From Rubrivivax sp. (GTDB lineage: Bacteria; Pseudomonadota; Gammaproteobacteria; Burkholderiales; Burkholderiaceae_C), in assembly GCA_030653505.1 (NCBI GenBank), contig JAURZK010000036.1:31418-95417 (forward strand): DNA of 64,000 nucleotides, given 5' to 3'. The position numbers were made by a program, and so were the translations under genes. Positions within the stretch are counted from its first letter, which is position 1. Each line of letters begins with the position of its first letter. The notes below the pieces were generated by a model. The model was given only the letters and a program-made list of their open reading frames with translations, was not told where the DNA came from and did not search any database. Shown here piece by piece: positions 54,627 to 64,000 of the stretch.

Positions 54627-56060
54627 ATGAAGATCAGCACACCACCACGGCCCAGGGACCCCAGCCGCCGGCGCTGCCTGCAGCGCGGTGCCGCCTGGGC
54701 CGGCGCATGCGTCGGGGCTTGCGTGGGCGCATGTGTCGGCGTCTTCGGCAGCGTCACCGCGTGGGCGCAGCAGCCGGCCACCGCAACGTTGACGGGCGCC
54801 GAGCCGCCGCGCCTGGCGCTGCTGATCGGCAACCGCGACTACCCCGACGGCGACGACCTGCCGCCCATCCACAAGAACGTGCGCGACCTGCGCGCCGCGC
54901 TCGAGCAGCGCGGCTTCGAGGTCACCGAGGGCTTCGATCTCGACCAGACCCAGGCGCGTGCCGCCACGGCCAGCTTCGCGGCCAAAGTGCGCGCCGCGCC
55001 GGCCAACGCCACGGTGTTCTTCTACTTCGCGGGCCACGGCGCGCAGGTCGACGCCGAGAACCTGCTCGTCTCGGCGCGCGTCAGCCCCAAGGCGCGGCCC
55101 GCCACGCTGATGCGCACCAGCCTGACGCTGTCGCGCGAGGTCATCGGCCAGCTGCCGCGCCGCCCCGAGGGCCTGACCATCGCTGTCGTCGACGCCTGCC
55201 GCACCTCGCTGCGCGAGATGGTGCGCGGCGAGGGCCTGAACCAGGTCGAGGCACCGCCGGGTTGCCTCATCGCCTTCGCTACCGGCGCCGGCAAGCCCGC
55301 CATCGCACCGGCCGACGACACACGCAACACCTTCTACACCGCATCGCTGGTGAAGCTGCTGGCGCAGGCTTCCGATGAGATCAGCTTTTCCGACCTCTTC
55401 CGCCTCGTCAAGTACGACGTGCAGGACACGATGCTGAACCACCCGGTGCCGCTGCTGCGCCAGTTTGCCCAGTTCCCGTTCATCGCCGAGAACACGCAGG
55501 TGCAGCGCCGCCTGGCGCCGCTGCCGCCGCCGGCGGTGGCCGCTGCGGCTTCGGTGCCGGCACGTTTTGCCAGCCGCGACGAGGCGGCCGACTGGGCGCA
55601 GCTCGAAACCGCGCTGTGGCCGGCCGAGGTGGAACGCCTGGCCGCCGACTTCCTGAAGAACCACGCCAGCAGCCGCCTGGCCGGCAGCGCACAGGTGGCG
55701 CGCGAGGGCGCACGCGAGGCGGTGCAGATCCTGCGCCGCAACGACGTGCGCCTCTTCCGCAGCGCCTTCCAGGCCAGCGCGCAGATCGACGCTGCCGAAC
55801 TGGCCAAGGCCGGCCGCGGCGACAAGGACGCCGCGGCGCGTCTGGCGCGTCACTACGGGCGCGACTCGGGGCGTTTCGACATCGGCCGCTACGAGGGCTG
55901 GCTGCAGTACGCCGCGGCCCTGGGCAACGGCATCGCCAGCTACGAACTCGCGCTGCACTACCGGCGCGTGGCGCAGCCGCTGCTGGCGGCGCAGTTCGAG
56001 GCGCGCGCCCGCGCGCTGGGCTACACGCCACCGCCGTCGCTGGACAACACCCGCAAGTGA
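54627..56060 (+). CDS. Secreted caspase-family (peptidase C14) protein
   Basis: Protein of 477 residues with a caspase/metacaspase fold. The catalytic dyad is visible: H137 in FYFAGHGAQ and C191 in VVDACRTS. The fold begins at LALLIGNRDYPD (about residue 63) with HKNVRDLRAALEQRGFEV following. The N-terminus has SRRRCLQ before a hydrophobic stretch containing a GACV-GACV-GACV repeat and ending AWAQ, a possible Tat or Sec signal. The C-terminal ~120 residues look like weak Sel1/TPR helices (YEGWLQYAAALGNGIASYEL). It starts 8 bases after the adhesin stop, so it is probably translated from the same message. A role in processing or controlling the adhesin is possible but unproven; other caspase-fold (CHAT) proteins are known beside TPS genes in other bacteria. 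Confidence 0.9.
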   Translation: MKISTPPRPRDPSRRRCLQRGAAWAGACVGACVGACVGVFGSVTAWAQQPATATLTGAEPPRLALLIGNRDYPDGDDLPPIHKNVRDLRAALEQRGFEVTEGFDLDQTQARAATASFAAKVRAAPANATVFFYFAGHGAQVDAENLLVSARVSPKARPATLMRTSLTLSREVIGQLPRRPEGLTIAVVDACRTSLREMVRGEGLNQVEAPPGCLIAFATGAGKPAIAPADDTRNTFYTASLVKLLAQASDEISFSDLFRLVKYDVQDTMLNHPVPLLRQFAQFPFIAENTQVQRRLAPLPPPAVAAAASVPARFASRDEAADWAQLETALWPAEVERLAADFLKNHASSRLAGSAQVAREGAREAVQILRRNDVRLFRSAFQASAQIDAAELAKAGRGDKDAAARLARHYGRDSGRFDIGRYEGWLQYAAALGNGIASYELALHYRRVAQPLLAAQFEARARALGYTPPPSLDNTRK

Positions 56061-56081
56061 GGCGGCGCGCCGCCGGGCCGT

Positions 56082-57593
<1,512 letters not shown>

Positions 57594-57611
57594 TTCAGGC
57601 TGCCGCCGTCA

Positions 57612-58484
57612 TCAGTTGTCGAGCATCTTCATCGCCTGCACGACGCTGGTGCGCATGCGCGCAAAACTCTCGGCCAGGGTGCCGATCTCGTCGCGGCTAT
57701 TCACGTTGAACTCGGGCGCGTTGAGGTCGCCCTGGCTCACGCGGTCGGCCAGCGCCGACAGCTGCGTCACCGGGCGCACGACGAAGAGCCAGATCATGAG
57801 GTTCAGCACCACGCCGACGACGATGAAGACACCGACCAGCGAACCGATGAAAAACCGGAAGGCGTCGTCGGCGCGCTGCAGCGGCAGCGCCATCGGCACC
57901 GACACCACCTGCGCACCCACGACCTCGTTCATCTGCCAGCCGAAGCCGTTGGCCGGGCCGTACCTGTCGATCATGGTCCTGGGCGCGGCCTCGACGCTGC
58001 TGTGGCACTGCAGGCACGCGCCGTTGGTGATGCGCAGCGGCCGTGCCACGTACAGCGAGCGCCCGGTGGGCGTGTCGCGCTGGCCGACGAATTCCTTCAT
58101 CTCGGCGCTGTTGCGGAAGGCGTTGACGATGTCGACTTCCCAGCCCTCGGCACGGTCGCGCGGGTTGGTGGGGTTGAGCGTGGCTTCCTTGTAGCCGTAC
58201 TCGGGGTGCTTCTGGCGCACCGTGGCCAGCACCTCGGTGGCCGAGTAGCTGGGCACCGACTGCGGCAGGAACTCGGTCTTCATCTGTTCCTGCAGCAGCT
58301 TGGTGATCTGGCCCGAGGTGTAGGCGCGCACCGCGCTGGCCTGCTCCATCATCAGCCGCGCGCCGCCCAGCACCTCCTCCTGCGCCTGCTGCTGCAGCAG
58401 ACTGCGGCTGATCCAGCCGCTGACGGCGATGCCCAGCGCCATCACGATCACGAAGATGAGGTTGAACTTGAGCAGCAGCTTCAT
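57612..58484 (-). CDS. DUF3365 (Tll0287-like) haem-type membrane sensor with HAMP domain
   Basis: Membrane protein of 290 residues. A first membrane segment spans about 6-26 and a second about 211-236, enclosing a periplasmic DUF3365 domain with CLQCH at 157-161, a c-type haem attachment motif. A HAMP domain follows (RPVTQLSALADRVSQGDL, about 237-289) and the protein ends there. No kinase, cyclase or chemotaxis output domain is present, so it must signal through a partner. The Ser/Thr kinase gene 18 bases downstream is the obvious candidate. Related sensors detect redox state or small gases through the haem. ATG 58484 places the first membrane segment at the N-terminus. Confidence 0.9.
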   Translation of the reverse strand: MKLLLKFNLIFVIVMALGIAVSGWISRSLLQQQAQEEVLGGARLMMEQASAVRAYTSGQITKLLQEQMKTEFLPQSVPSYSATEVLATVRQKHPEYGYKEATLNPTNPRDRAEGWEVDIVNAFRNSAEMKEFVGQRDTPTGRSLYVARPLRITNGACLQCHSSVEAAPRTMIDRYGPANGFGWQMNEVVGAQVVSVPMALPLQRADDAFRFFIGSLVGVFIVVGVVLNLMIWLFVVRPVTQLSALADRVSQGDLNAPEFNVNSRDEIGTLAESFARMRTSVVQAMKMLDN

Positions 58485-58634
58485 CGTCGGCTCCAGGAAG
58501 CGGTGCAATGCTTGGCAGCGTGACAAGCCCGTCAGCGCGCGATGGTAGCTCGCACTGCCAGTGCGGCATACAGGGGAAGGCTCCAGAATGCGAGGCCCCT
58601 GGCCTGGGGCGCCACCGTACCCGAAGCAAGCACC
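58485..58634. promoter_or_regulatory. Divergent gap between DUF3365 sensor and MBL hydrolase genes
   Basis: These 150 bases lie between outward-facing genes and should contain both promoters. No convincing promoter hexamers or operator palindromes were identified. Confidence 0.3.
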
Positions 58635-59555
58635 ATGCCCCCGCCCGCCCTGCCCGGTATCGAGGTTTTCCAGCGTGGCTGGCTGTCGTCGAACAACGTG
58701 CTGCTGCACGGCGAAGGCGCGGGCGCCGTGCTCGTCGATGCCGGCCACATGCTGCACGCCGAGCAGACGGTGGCACTGGTGCGGCATGCGCTGCAGGGCG
58801 AGGCGCTGGCCGGCGTCGTCAACACGCACCTTCACTCCGACCACTGCGGCGGCAACGCGACGCTGCAGCGTGCCTTCGGCTGCACGCTGACGATCCCGCC
58901 CGGCCAGTTCGCCGCCGTGCAGGCCTGGGACGCCGTGGCACTGAGCTACCTGCCCACCGGCCAGCGCTGCGAGCGTTTCACCGCCGACGCGGCGCTGCAC
59001 CCCGGCGAGGTGCTGCGCGTGGGCCGCCAGCAGTGGCAGGCGCTGGCCGCGCCGGGGCACGACCCGCATTCGCTGGTGCTGTTCAACGCCGAACAAGGTG
59101 TCGTCATCACCGCCGACGCGCTGTGGGAACGCGGCTTCGGTGTCGTCTTCCCCGAACTCGAAGGTGAACAGGGCTTCGACGAGGTAGCGCAGGCGCTCGA
59201 CCTCATCGAATCACTCGATGCACGCTGGGCCATCCCCGGACATGGCGCGCCCTTCGGCGACATCCCGGGCGCGCTGACGCAGGCGCGGCAGCGCCTGGCC
59301 GCCTTCCGCGCCGATCCCGTGCGCCATGCGCGTTATGCCGTCAAGGCGCTCGTGGCCTACCACCTGATGGAAGAGCAGCAGCAGACGCTGCCGGCGCTGC
59401 TGCAATGGTTCAGCGGCGTCAGCCTCTACCCGCTGATCTGGGAAAGCATCGGCCGGCCCGAAGGCACGCTGCAGGCTTATGCCGAGGCGGTGGTGAAGGA
59501 ACTCGTCGACGCAGATGTGCTGGCGCTGCGCGACGGCGTCGTCTACAAGCCCTGA
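58635..59555 (+). CDS. MBL-fold metallo-hydrolase
   Basis: Cytoplasmic metallo-beta-lactamase-fold hydrolase of 306 residues. The metal ligands are present: THLHSDHCGG (H65, H67, D69, H70), APGHDPHSLVLF, TADALWERGFG and IPGHGAPFG. A C-terminal helical extension (about 220-306), including AVKALVAYHLMEEQQQTLPALLQWF, resembles that of glyoxalase II-like or lactonase-like members, but the substrate cannot be assigned. ATG 58635 begins just before the first strand; earlier in-frame codons are not conserved in character. It is a single-gene unit, divergent from the DUF3365 sensor and convergent with the small genes beyond. Confidence 0.9.
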   Translation: MPPPALPGIEVFQRGWLSSNNVLLHGEGAGAVLVDAGHMLHAEQTVALVRHALQGEALAGVVNTHLHSDHCGGNATLQRAFGCTLTIPPGQFAAVQAWDAVALSYLPTGQRCERFTADAALHPGEVLRVGRQQWQALAAPGHDPHSLVLFNAEQGVVITADALWERGFGVVFPELEGEQGFDEVAQALDLIESLDARWAIPGHGAPFGDIPGALTQARQRLAAFRADPVRHARYAVKALVAYHLMEEQQQTLPALLQWFSGVSLYPLIWESIGRPEGTLQAYAEAVVKELVDADVLALRDGVVYKP

Positions 59556-59578
59556 CGCTGGCGCACTGCTGCGTCAGG
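59551..59578. terminator. Hairpin at the 3' end of the MBL hydrolase gene
   Basis: CCTGACGC and GCGTCAGG form a perfect 8-base inverted repeat with a 12-base loop. The left arm contains the MBL gene's stop codon. It lies between convergent genes and could serve both, although no T-run follows. Confidence 0.5.
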
Positions 59579-59636
59579 CGCTGAGACGCTCGACGAGTTG
59601 ACGCGCGCGGCAGTCAACGCCGCTACGGCGCGCCGC

Positions 59637-59903
59637 TCAGACGTGGCGCGCGAAGGGCCCGAGCGTGATGTGCTCGAGCGCGTCGACGGCGCGCTCGAAG
59701 TCGCGCGAGCCGAGGATCGAGTTCGCCAGCAACCCGGCGTGCACTGCCTGGGCGTGCTGCGAGCGCATCACGTCGAAGGGCAGGTGCAGCGAGTCGTTGA
59801 CCAGTTGCAGGCCCGGCACGACCTCGCAGAGCGTCTGCGGTCCGGTGGACGCGCCGGCCCAGGGCCAGCTGTCGTGCCGGGGCATGGCGTTCATGTGGAT
59901 CAT
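59637..59903 (-). CDS. Small hypothetical protein
   Basis: Protein of 88 residues that I do not recognise. It has no signal peptide or membrane segment. It is rich in His, Trp and Met near the start (MIHMNAMPRHDSWPWAG) and has a helical C-terminal half (HAQAVHAGLLANSILGSRDF). ATG 59903 is preferred over a TTG at 59918, because AAGGGA sits six bases upstream and the TTG would overlap the preceding stop. It lies 11 bases after a DUF3563 gene and is probably co-transcribed with it. Coding is supported by the ribosome binding site and operon position, not by known homology. Confidence 0.6.
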   Translation of the reverse strand: MIHMNAMPRHDSWPWAGASTGPQTLCEVVPGLQLVNDSLHLPFDVMRSQHAQAVHAGLLANSILGSRDFERAVDALEHITLGPFARHV

Positions 59904-59914
59904 GGCGAGTCCCT

Positions 59915-60097
59915 TCAACGGGCGTAGAGCCCGAGCGTGATGCCCGAGGCGGGGTCGCGGCCGCGGTCTTCGATGGCGCGGATGCGCCGCTCCAGGTCGC
60001 AGAGGTCGCTGGACTGGGCGAGATAGCTCTCGTCGAGGTCGCGCTGCGGGCGGAAGAAATCGAGGAAGGACTGGGTGAGGTGGAGAAGCGTGAACAT
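59915..60097 (-). CDS. DUF3563 family small protein
   Basis: Protein of 60 residues resembling the DUF3563 family common in Burkholderiales: a hydrophobic start (MFTLLHLTQSFLDFF), then ESYLAQSSDLCDLERRIRAIE, where the YLAQ-x-x-D-x-x-DLE-RR pattern is the family hallmark. The function of the family is unknown. ATG 60097 gives the standard length. It is the first gene of a two-gene minus-strand unit and is divergent from ald across a 249-base gap. Confidence 0.8.
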   Translation of the reverse strand: MFTLLHLTQSFLDFFRPQRDLDESYLAQSSDLCDLERRIRAIEDRGRDPASGITLGLYAR

Positions 60098-60346
60098 GGT
60101 GCAGGGTCGGTCAGAGTGAACAGGCGTGCCGAGATCATCGACCAGGGTTTACCCTAGTGTAGCCATGTAAACGTTTTCTCGCTGGAGAGCGCGCACTAAT
60201 GGCGAATTGCGTACCCTGGAGCGCCCCCCGCCCTGCGTTACACCCAGCCCCGACCAGGGCGGGCGGTGATGGGCGTTTGCTGACCTGGCGCATGCCCGGG
60301 CCGGCCAACCGTTCGGAAAATCCGGACATTTCCACCCGAGGCCCCT
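60098..60346. promoter_or_regulatory. Divergent control region between DUF3563 gene and ald
   Basis: This 249-base gap contains one of the few AT-rich patches in the window, at about 60147-60180. Nested inverted repeats are visible: AGGGT-TT-ACCCT at 60144-60155, and GTTTAC at 60147-60152 facing GTAAAC at 60167-60172. They could form an operator for one or both genes. No clear sigma-70 hexamer pair was assigned. A TTGCG and purine-rich stretch near 60196-60215 lies on the ald side. No gene is supported here. Confidence 0.45.
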
Positions 60347-61462
60347 ATGCGCATCGCCGTCCCACAGGAAATCAAGAACCACGAGTACCGCGTCGGGCTC
60401 ACGCCCGCGGCGGTGCATGAACTGGTGGCGCACGGACACGAGGTCTGGGTGCAGACCGGCGCCGGTGCGGCCATCGGGCTGGACGATGCGCAGTACCTGG
60501 CGGCCGGCGCGCGGCTGGCCGCCGACGCGGCCGAGGCCTGGTCCCGCGGCGACATGATCGTCAAGGTGAAGGAGCCGCAGCCGCAGGAAATCGCGATGCT
60601 GCGCGAGGGCCAGCTGCTCTACACCTACCTGCACCTGGCACCCGACCCCGAGCAGACCGCCGGCCTGCTGGCCAGCGGCGCCGTCTGCGTGGCCTACGAA
60701 ACCGTCACCGGCCCCGGCGGCGGCCTGCCGCTGCTGGCGCCGATGAGCGAGGTGGCCGGCCGCATGGCGGTGCAGGCCGGTGCCGCGCACCTGGAGAAGA
60801 GCCACGGCGGCATGGGCATCCTGCTCGGCGGCGTGCCCGGCGTGGCGCCGGCGCAGGTGACCATCCTGGGCGCCGGCGTCGTCGGCACCAACGCGCTGCA
60901 GATGGCGGTCGGGCTGGGCGCGCGCGTCACCGTCATCGACCGCAACGTCGACCGCCTGCGCCAGCTCGACCTCGTCTTCGGCAACCGCATCACGACGCTG
61001 TTCTCCACCGCCAAGGCGGTGGAAGCGGCGGTGCTGGCAGCCGACCTGGTGATCGGCGGCGTGCTCATCCCCGGCGCGTCGGCACCCAGGCTGGTGACAC
61101 GCGAGATGGTCTCGCGCATGAAACGCGGCGCGGTGGTGGTCGACGTGGCCATCGACCAGGGCGGATGCTTCGAGACCTCGCACGCCACCACGCACGACGA
61201 GCCCACCTACGTCGCCGACGGCGTGGTGCACTACTGCGTGGCCAACATGCCCGGCGCGGTGGCACGCACGTCCACCTTCGCCCTGGGCAACGCCACGCTG
61301 GCCCACGCGCTGGCGCTGGCCGGCAAGGGCTGGCGCGCCGCCTTGCGCGACGACCCGCACCTGCGCGCGGGGCTGAACGTGGCGCTGGGCAAGCTCACCT
61401 GCGAGCCGGTGGCGCTGCAACAGGGGATGCGCCATACGCCGGTGGACCAGTTGCTCGACTGA
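60347..61462 (+). CDS. ald: Alanine dehydrogenase
   Basis: Enzyme of 371 residues that interconverts L-alanine and pyruvate plus ammonia using NAD. The N-terminus [17 protein letters not shown] is diagnostic. Conserved KVKEPQ (catalytic lysine region) and YTYLHLAPD (catalytic histidine) lie near residues 73-97. The Rossmann motif [11 protein letters not shown] is near 175-185, and the later [14 protein letters not shown] is also characteristic. The length is exactly that of known Ald proteins. ATG 60347 begins at the conserved MRIAVPQE. It has its own upstream region and no obvious operon partner; the next gene starts 108 bases on. Confidence 0.97.
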   Translation: MRIAVPQEIKNHEYRVGLTPAAVHELVAHGHEVWVQTGAGAAIGLDDAQYLAAGARLAADAAEAWSRGDMIVKVKEPQPQEIAMLREGQLLYTYLHLAPDPEQTAGLLASGAVCVAYETVTGPGGGLPLLAPMSEVAGRMAVQAGAAHLEKSHGGMGILLGGVPGVAPAQVTILGAGVVGTNALQMAVGLGARVTVIDRNVDRLRQLDLVFGNRITTLFSTAKAVEAAVLAADLVIGGVLIPGASAPRLVTREMVSRMKRGAVVVDVAIDQGGCFETSHATTHDEPTYVADGVVHYCVANMPGAVARTSTFALGNATLAHALALAGKGWRAALRDDPHLRAGLNVALGKLTCEPVALQQGMRHTPVDQLLD

Positions 61463-61570
61463 GACGGTGTGCTGCCGCACGGTGCACGCCCACCGGGCTG
61501 ACGACGATGGAGGCCGTCTCTCGCCGTCCGGTCCTGCCGTTCGGCCCTCCCTTTGACCGATGGCCCGCCC

Positions 61571-62728
61571 ATGACCCCCGTGATCACCCCCCAAGCCCTC
61601 GCCGAACTGACGGCCTTCCATGGACACCCCTGCCTGTCGCTGTACCAGCCCACCCACCGCCACCACCCAGAAAACCAGCAGGACCCGTTGCGCTTTCGCC
61701 AACTGGTGAAGGCACTCGAGACCTCGCTGCGCCAGCAGCAGGAGGACGATGCCGTGCGATCGCTGCTGGCGCCCTTCGAGGCGCTGGCTGGCGACGCCCA
61801 GTTCTGGAACCACACGCTCGACGGCCTGGCGGTGATGGTTGCGGCGGACTTCTTCCGTGTCTACCGCCTGCAGCGGCCGGTGGCCGAGCTGGCGGTGGTG
61901 GCGGACAGCTTCCACACCAAGCCCCTGCGCCGCATGCTGCAGACCGGCGGGCGCCTCCAGCTGCTGGGGCTGAACCGCCATCGCGTGCAACTCTTCGAGG
62001 GCGACCGCGATGCGCTCGACGAGATCGAACTCACGCCCGAAGCACCCGCCACGGCCGATGACACACCGGGCGCCGCCCCCTCCGAGCCTTACCGCGGCGT
62101 GTCGTCACACGGCGGCATCGGCGCTGGTCACGCCGCCCTGCATCACGGTCAGGGTGGCCGCAAGGACGAAACGGATGACGACACCGAACGTTTCTTCCGC
62201 GCCGTGGACCGCGCCGTGCTGGCGCAGCACTCGCGGCCGTCGGGCCTGCCATTGATGCTGGCCGCGCTGCCCGGGCACCACCACCTGTTTCGCCAGATCA
62301 GCCACAACCCCTTCCTGATGGCCGATGGCCTGACGGTCAACCCCGAAGCCCTGGACGCCGACACGCTGCGCGAGCGCGCATGGCAGGCGGCCGAGCCCGC
62401 GTACGAGGCGCGCACGGCCGCCTGGCTCGACGCCTACGGCGCCGCAGCGGCCGCCGGGCTCGGCAGCGGCGACCTGGCCACGGTCGCGCGAGCCGCGGTG
62501 GCCGGGCGCGTGGACACCTTGCTGATCGAAGCCGACCGGGAACTGTCCGGGCGCATCGACCCCACCACCGGCCGCATCGACGAGGCCGACCTGGACAACC
62601 CACGCGCCGACGATGTCCTGGACCACCTGGGGGCATGGGTCGAGCGCATGGGGGGTGTGGTACACGTGCTCGACACGGCGCGCATGCCCGGAAGCACCGG
62701 GCTGGCGGCCACCTTCCGCCACGCCTGA
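61571..62728 (+). CDS. baeRF family 3 protein (bacterial eRF1-like)
   Basis: Protein of 385 residues resembling the bacterial archaeo-eukaryotic release-factor-like family 3. The N-terminal PCLSLYQPTHRHHPENQQDP (about residues 18-37) and the closing TGLAATFR are characteristic. A His/Gly-rich loop near residues 178-200 (VSSHGGIGAGHAALHHGQGG) replaces the central linker. The family is proposed, from genomic context elsewhere, to act on ribosomes or stalled translation; direct biochemical evidence is lacking. ATG 61571 is preferred to a TTG six codons upstream. It precedes an HPF/RaiA-like gene by 44 bases, and both could act on the ribosome in stress or stationary phase. Confidence 0.82.
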   Translation: MTPVITPQALAELTAFHGHPCLSLYQPTHRHHPENQQDPLRFRQLVKALETSLRQQQEDDAVRSLLAPFEALAGDAQFWNHTLDGLAVMVAADFFRVYRLQRPVAELAVVADSFHTKPLRRMLQTGGRLQLLGLNRHRVQLFEGDRDALDEIELTPEAPATADDTPGAAPSEPYRGVSSHGGIGAGHAALHHGQGGRKDETDDDTERFFRAVDRAVLAQHSRPSGLPLMLAALPGHHHLFRQISHNPFLMADGLTVNPEALDADTLRERAWQAAEPAYEARTAAWLDAYGAAAAAGLGSGDLATVARAAVAGRVDTLLIEADRELSGRIDPTTGRIDEADLDNPRADDVLDHLGAWVERMGGVVHVLDTARMPGSTGLAATFRHA

Positions 62729-62772
62729 CCCGGCGGCGCCCGCCGCCGCCCATCCCTGCAGAGGAACACCGC

Positions 62773-63132
62773 ATGAAGATCCAGTTCAACACCGATGCCA
62801 GCATCAACGGCCACGAGGCACTCGCCGATCGGGTGGTCGGCATGGTCGAGAAGACGCTGTCGCGTTTCGGCGACGAGCTCACGCGTGTCGAGGTCCACGT
62901 GAGCGACCAGAACGCCGGCAAGGGCGGCGCGAGCGACCAGCGCTGCATGCTCGAGGCCCGCGTGAAGGGCCGCCAGCCGGTGGCCGTCACGGAAACGGCT
63001 GCCACCTTGGGACAGGCCGTGCAGGGCGCGGCGGACAAGCTGGCACGCATGCTCGACACCACGATAGGCCGCGCGCGGGAGACGCGTGCGGTCGGCGTCG
63101 GCCCGCAGACAGACGAACCCGGCGCAAGCTGA
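62773..63132 (+). CDS. HPF/RaiA family ribosome-associated protein
   Basis: Protein of 119 residues of the hibernation-promoting factor/RaiA (S30AE) family, which binds the 30S decoding region and silences ribosomes. Typical segments are MKIQFNTDASINGHEALA, LSRFGDELTRVEVHVSDQN, CMLEARVKGRQPVAV and AVQGAADKLARMLDTTIGR. It is a short form without the long C-terminal dimerisation domain. ATG 62773 has a GAGGA ribosome binding site and starts at the first family strand; an in-frame extension into the upstream gene is unsupported. It is probably co-transcribed with the baeRF gene 44 bases upstream. Confidence 0.88.
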   Translation: MKIQFNTDASINGHEALADRVVGMVEKTLSRFGDELTRVEVHVSDQNAGKGGASDQRCMLEARVKGRQPVAVTETAATLGQAVQGAADKLARMLDTTIGRARETRAVGVGPQTDEPGAS

Positions 63133-63238
63133 ACGGGGTGTGGCGTCGGCACCGGGCCTGACGGCCCGGCCGAAGCCGGCCCTCGCCGAGCTCGGGCCGC
63201 GCGGAGTCGCCGGCGCGGGCTCAGCTTATGCTGCGTCC

Positions 63239-64000
63239 ATGCCCCCCCGCTGGCACCGCCCCCTCACCGCCGCCGCCCTGCTGGCCATCCTGCTCGCCGC
63301 CTGGGTGCTGCGCATCGACGACGCCGCATTGCACCAGGTCGACGCCGGCTGGAAGCGTGCGCTGGCCACCTTCGCCGTGGCGCGTGCGCTGAACGCGGTG
63401 ATCTCGGTGGCCCAGGGCACCGAACTGGCGGTGCAGCCGGCGGGCCTGGGCGTGACGCTGGCGCCGGGACAGGTGCTCGACCCCATCAACGACCTCATCG
63501 AGCAGTTCTCGACGCTGATGCTGCTGGCCAGTGTGGCCTTCGGCGCGCAGCGTGTGCTGATCGGCATCGGCGCGTGGTGGCCGGTGTCGCTGGCGCTCAC
63601 TGCGGTGGCACTGGGCTGGGCCGTGCTGCGCTGGCGCGGCACGCCCCCGCCGCGCTGGCTGTCGCAACTGCTGGTGGGCCTGCTCGTCGTGCGCTTCCTC
63701 GTGCCCCTGGTGGCGCTGGGCAGCGAAGCGGCGTTCCAGCTCTTCCTGCAGCATGACTACCAGACCGGCCAGCAGACGCTGCAGACCTCGGCGACGCAGA
63801 TCGGCCAGATCGGTGGCCCGCTCGCGACGCCGCCCGCCGAAGAGTCGGTGACCGAGCGAATGCGGCGATGGTGGTCGCAGAGCAGCGACGTCGGCGCGCG
63901 TTTCGACGAACTCAAGGCCGTGGCCAACCGGGCCGTCGAGCACGTGGTGCGGCTGATCGTCGTGTTCACGCTGCAGACCCTGGTGCTGCCGCTGCTGCTG
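63239..64000 (+). CDS. Hypothetical integral membrane protein (3' end outside window)
   Basis: The 254 visible codons encode a polytopic membrane protein that I do not recognise. Hydrophobic segments are seen at about residues 9-24, 90-105, 110-130 and 140-160, and again at the end of the window (LIVVFTLQTLVLPLLL). Between the last two is a ~75-residue hydrophilic, probably periplasmic or cytoplasmic region with SATQIGQIGG and RARFDELKAV-type helices. ATG 63239 is chosen as the first start in this frame; the upstream ATG at 63228 is in another frame. The upstream gap of 106 bases shows GC-rich inverted repeats but no clear promoter. The C-terminus is missing. Confidence 0.8.
   Translation, partial: MPPRWHRPLTAAALLAILLAAWVLRIDDAALHQVDAGWKRALATFAVARALNAVISVAQGTELAVQPAGLGVTLAPGQVLDPINDLIEQFSTLMLLASVAFGAQRVLIGIGAWWPVSLALTAVALGWAVLRWRGTPPPRWLSQLLVGLLVVRFLVPLVALGSEAAFQLFLQHDYQTGQQTLQTSATQIGQIGGPLATPPAEESVTERMRRWWSQSSDVGARFDELKAVANRAVEHVVRLIVVFTLQTLVLPLLL

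Overview
The window is GC-rich chromosomal DNA, densely coding on both strands. It looks like a betaproteobacterium of the order Burkholderiales, in the Rubrivivax/Leptothrix/Sphaerotilus neighbourhood. The evidence is the order PP2C phosphatase - Ser/Thr kinase - yicC - gmk - rpoZ - spoT - greB, the protein sequences themselves, and small Burkholderiales-type genes such as a DUF3563 protein. The genus is inference. No rRNA, tRNA, insertion sequence, integrase or CRISPR array was seen.

Region 1 (1-6973) is housekeeping. It holds a truncated PP2C phosphatase and a kinase on the minus strand, then yicC, gmk, rpoZ and spoT on the plus strand, with greB convergent to spoT. The 341-base rpoZ-spoT gap holds a terminator hairpin and a cluster of GC-rich palindromes.

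Region 2 (6970-39517) is a large type VI secretion system (T6SS) locus, almost all on the minus strand. Reading down that strand from 39517, the genes are tssA, tssB, tssC, hcp, tagJ, tssE, tssF, tssG, clpV and a PI-PLC-like phospholipase. A second block follows: a TPR-methyltransferase, vgrG, two unrecognised vgrG-linked genes, tagH (FHA), a PP2C phosphatase and a DUF4280 PAAR-like protein. A third block is tssK, tssL-OmpA, tssM, tagF and a PpkA-like kinase, whose stop codon overlaps a CTG start for greB. Two plus-strand genes interrupt this: a small OmpA-family protein, and a 477-residue protein that looks like TssB fused to a C-terminally shortened TssC. All core subunits are visible except the lipoprotein TssJ. 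Kinase, phosphatase, FHA protein and TagF form a threonine-phosphorylation switch. The kinase and TssL share an N-terminal D-R-T-V-I-x-P motif that could be the phosphorylated docking site for the FHA protein.

Region 3 (39804-56060) is a two-partner secretion locus. It encodes an FhaC/ShlB-type outer-membrane transporter, a 4,335-residue TpsA adhesin made of autotransporter-type beta-strand repeats, and a secreted caspase-family protein starting 8 bases downstream. The adhesin includes a 2.9-kb array of ten tandem 95-97-residue units and ends in a cysteine pair resembling the HMW1 surface anchor.

Region 4 (56082-64000) is mixed. A Ser/Thr kinase with a duplicated C-terminal domain and a collagen-like linker is paired with a haem-binding-type DUF3365/HAMP membrane sensor. 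After these come an MBL-fold hydrolase, two tiny genes (one DUF3563), alanine dehydrogenase, a baeRF family 3 protein, an HPF/RaiA-like ribosome factor, and a membrane protein that runs off the end.
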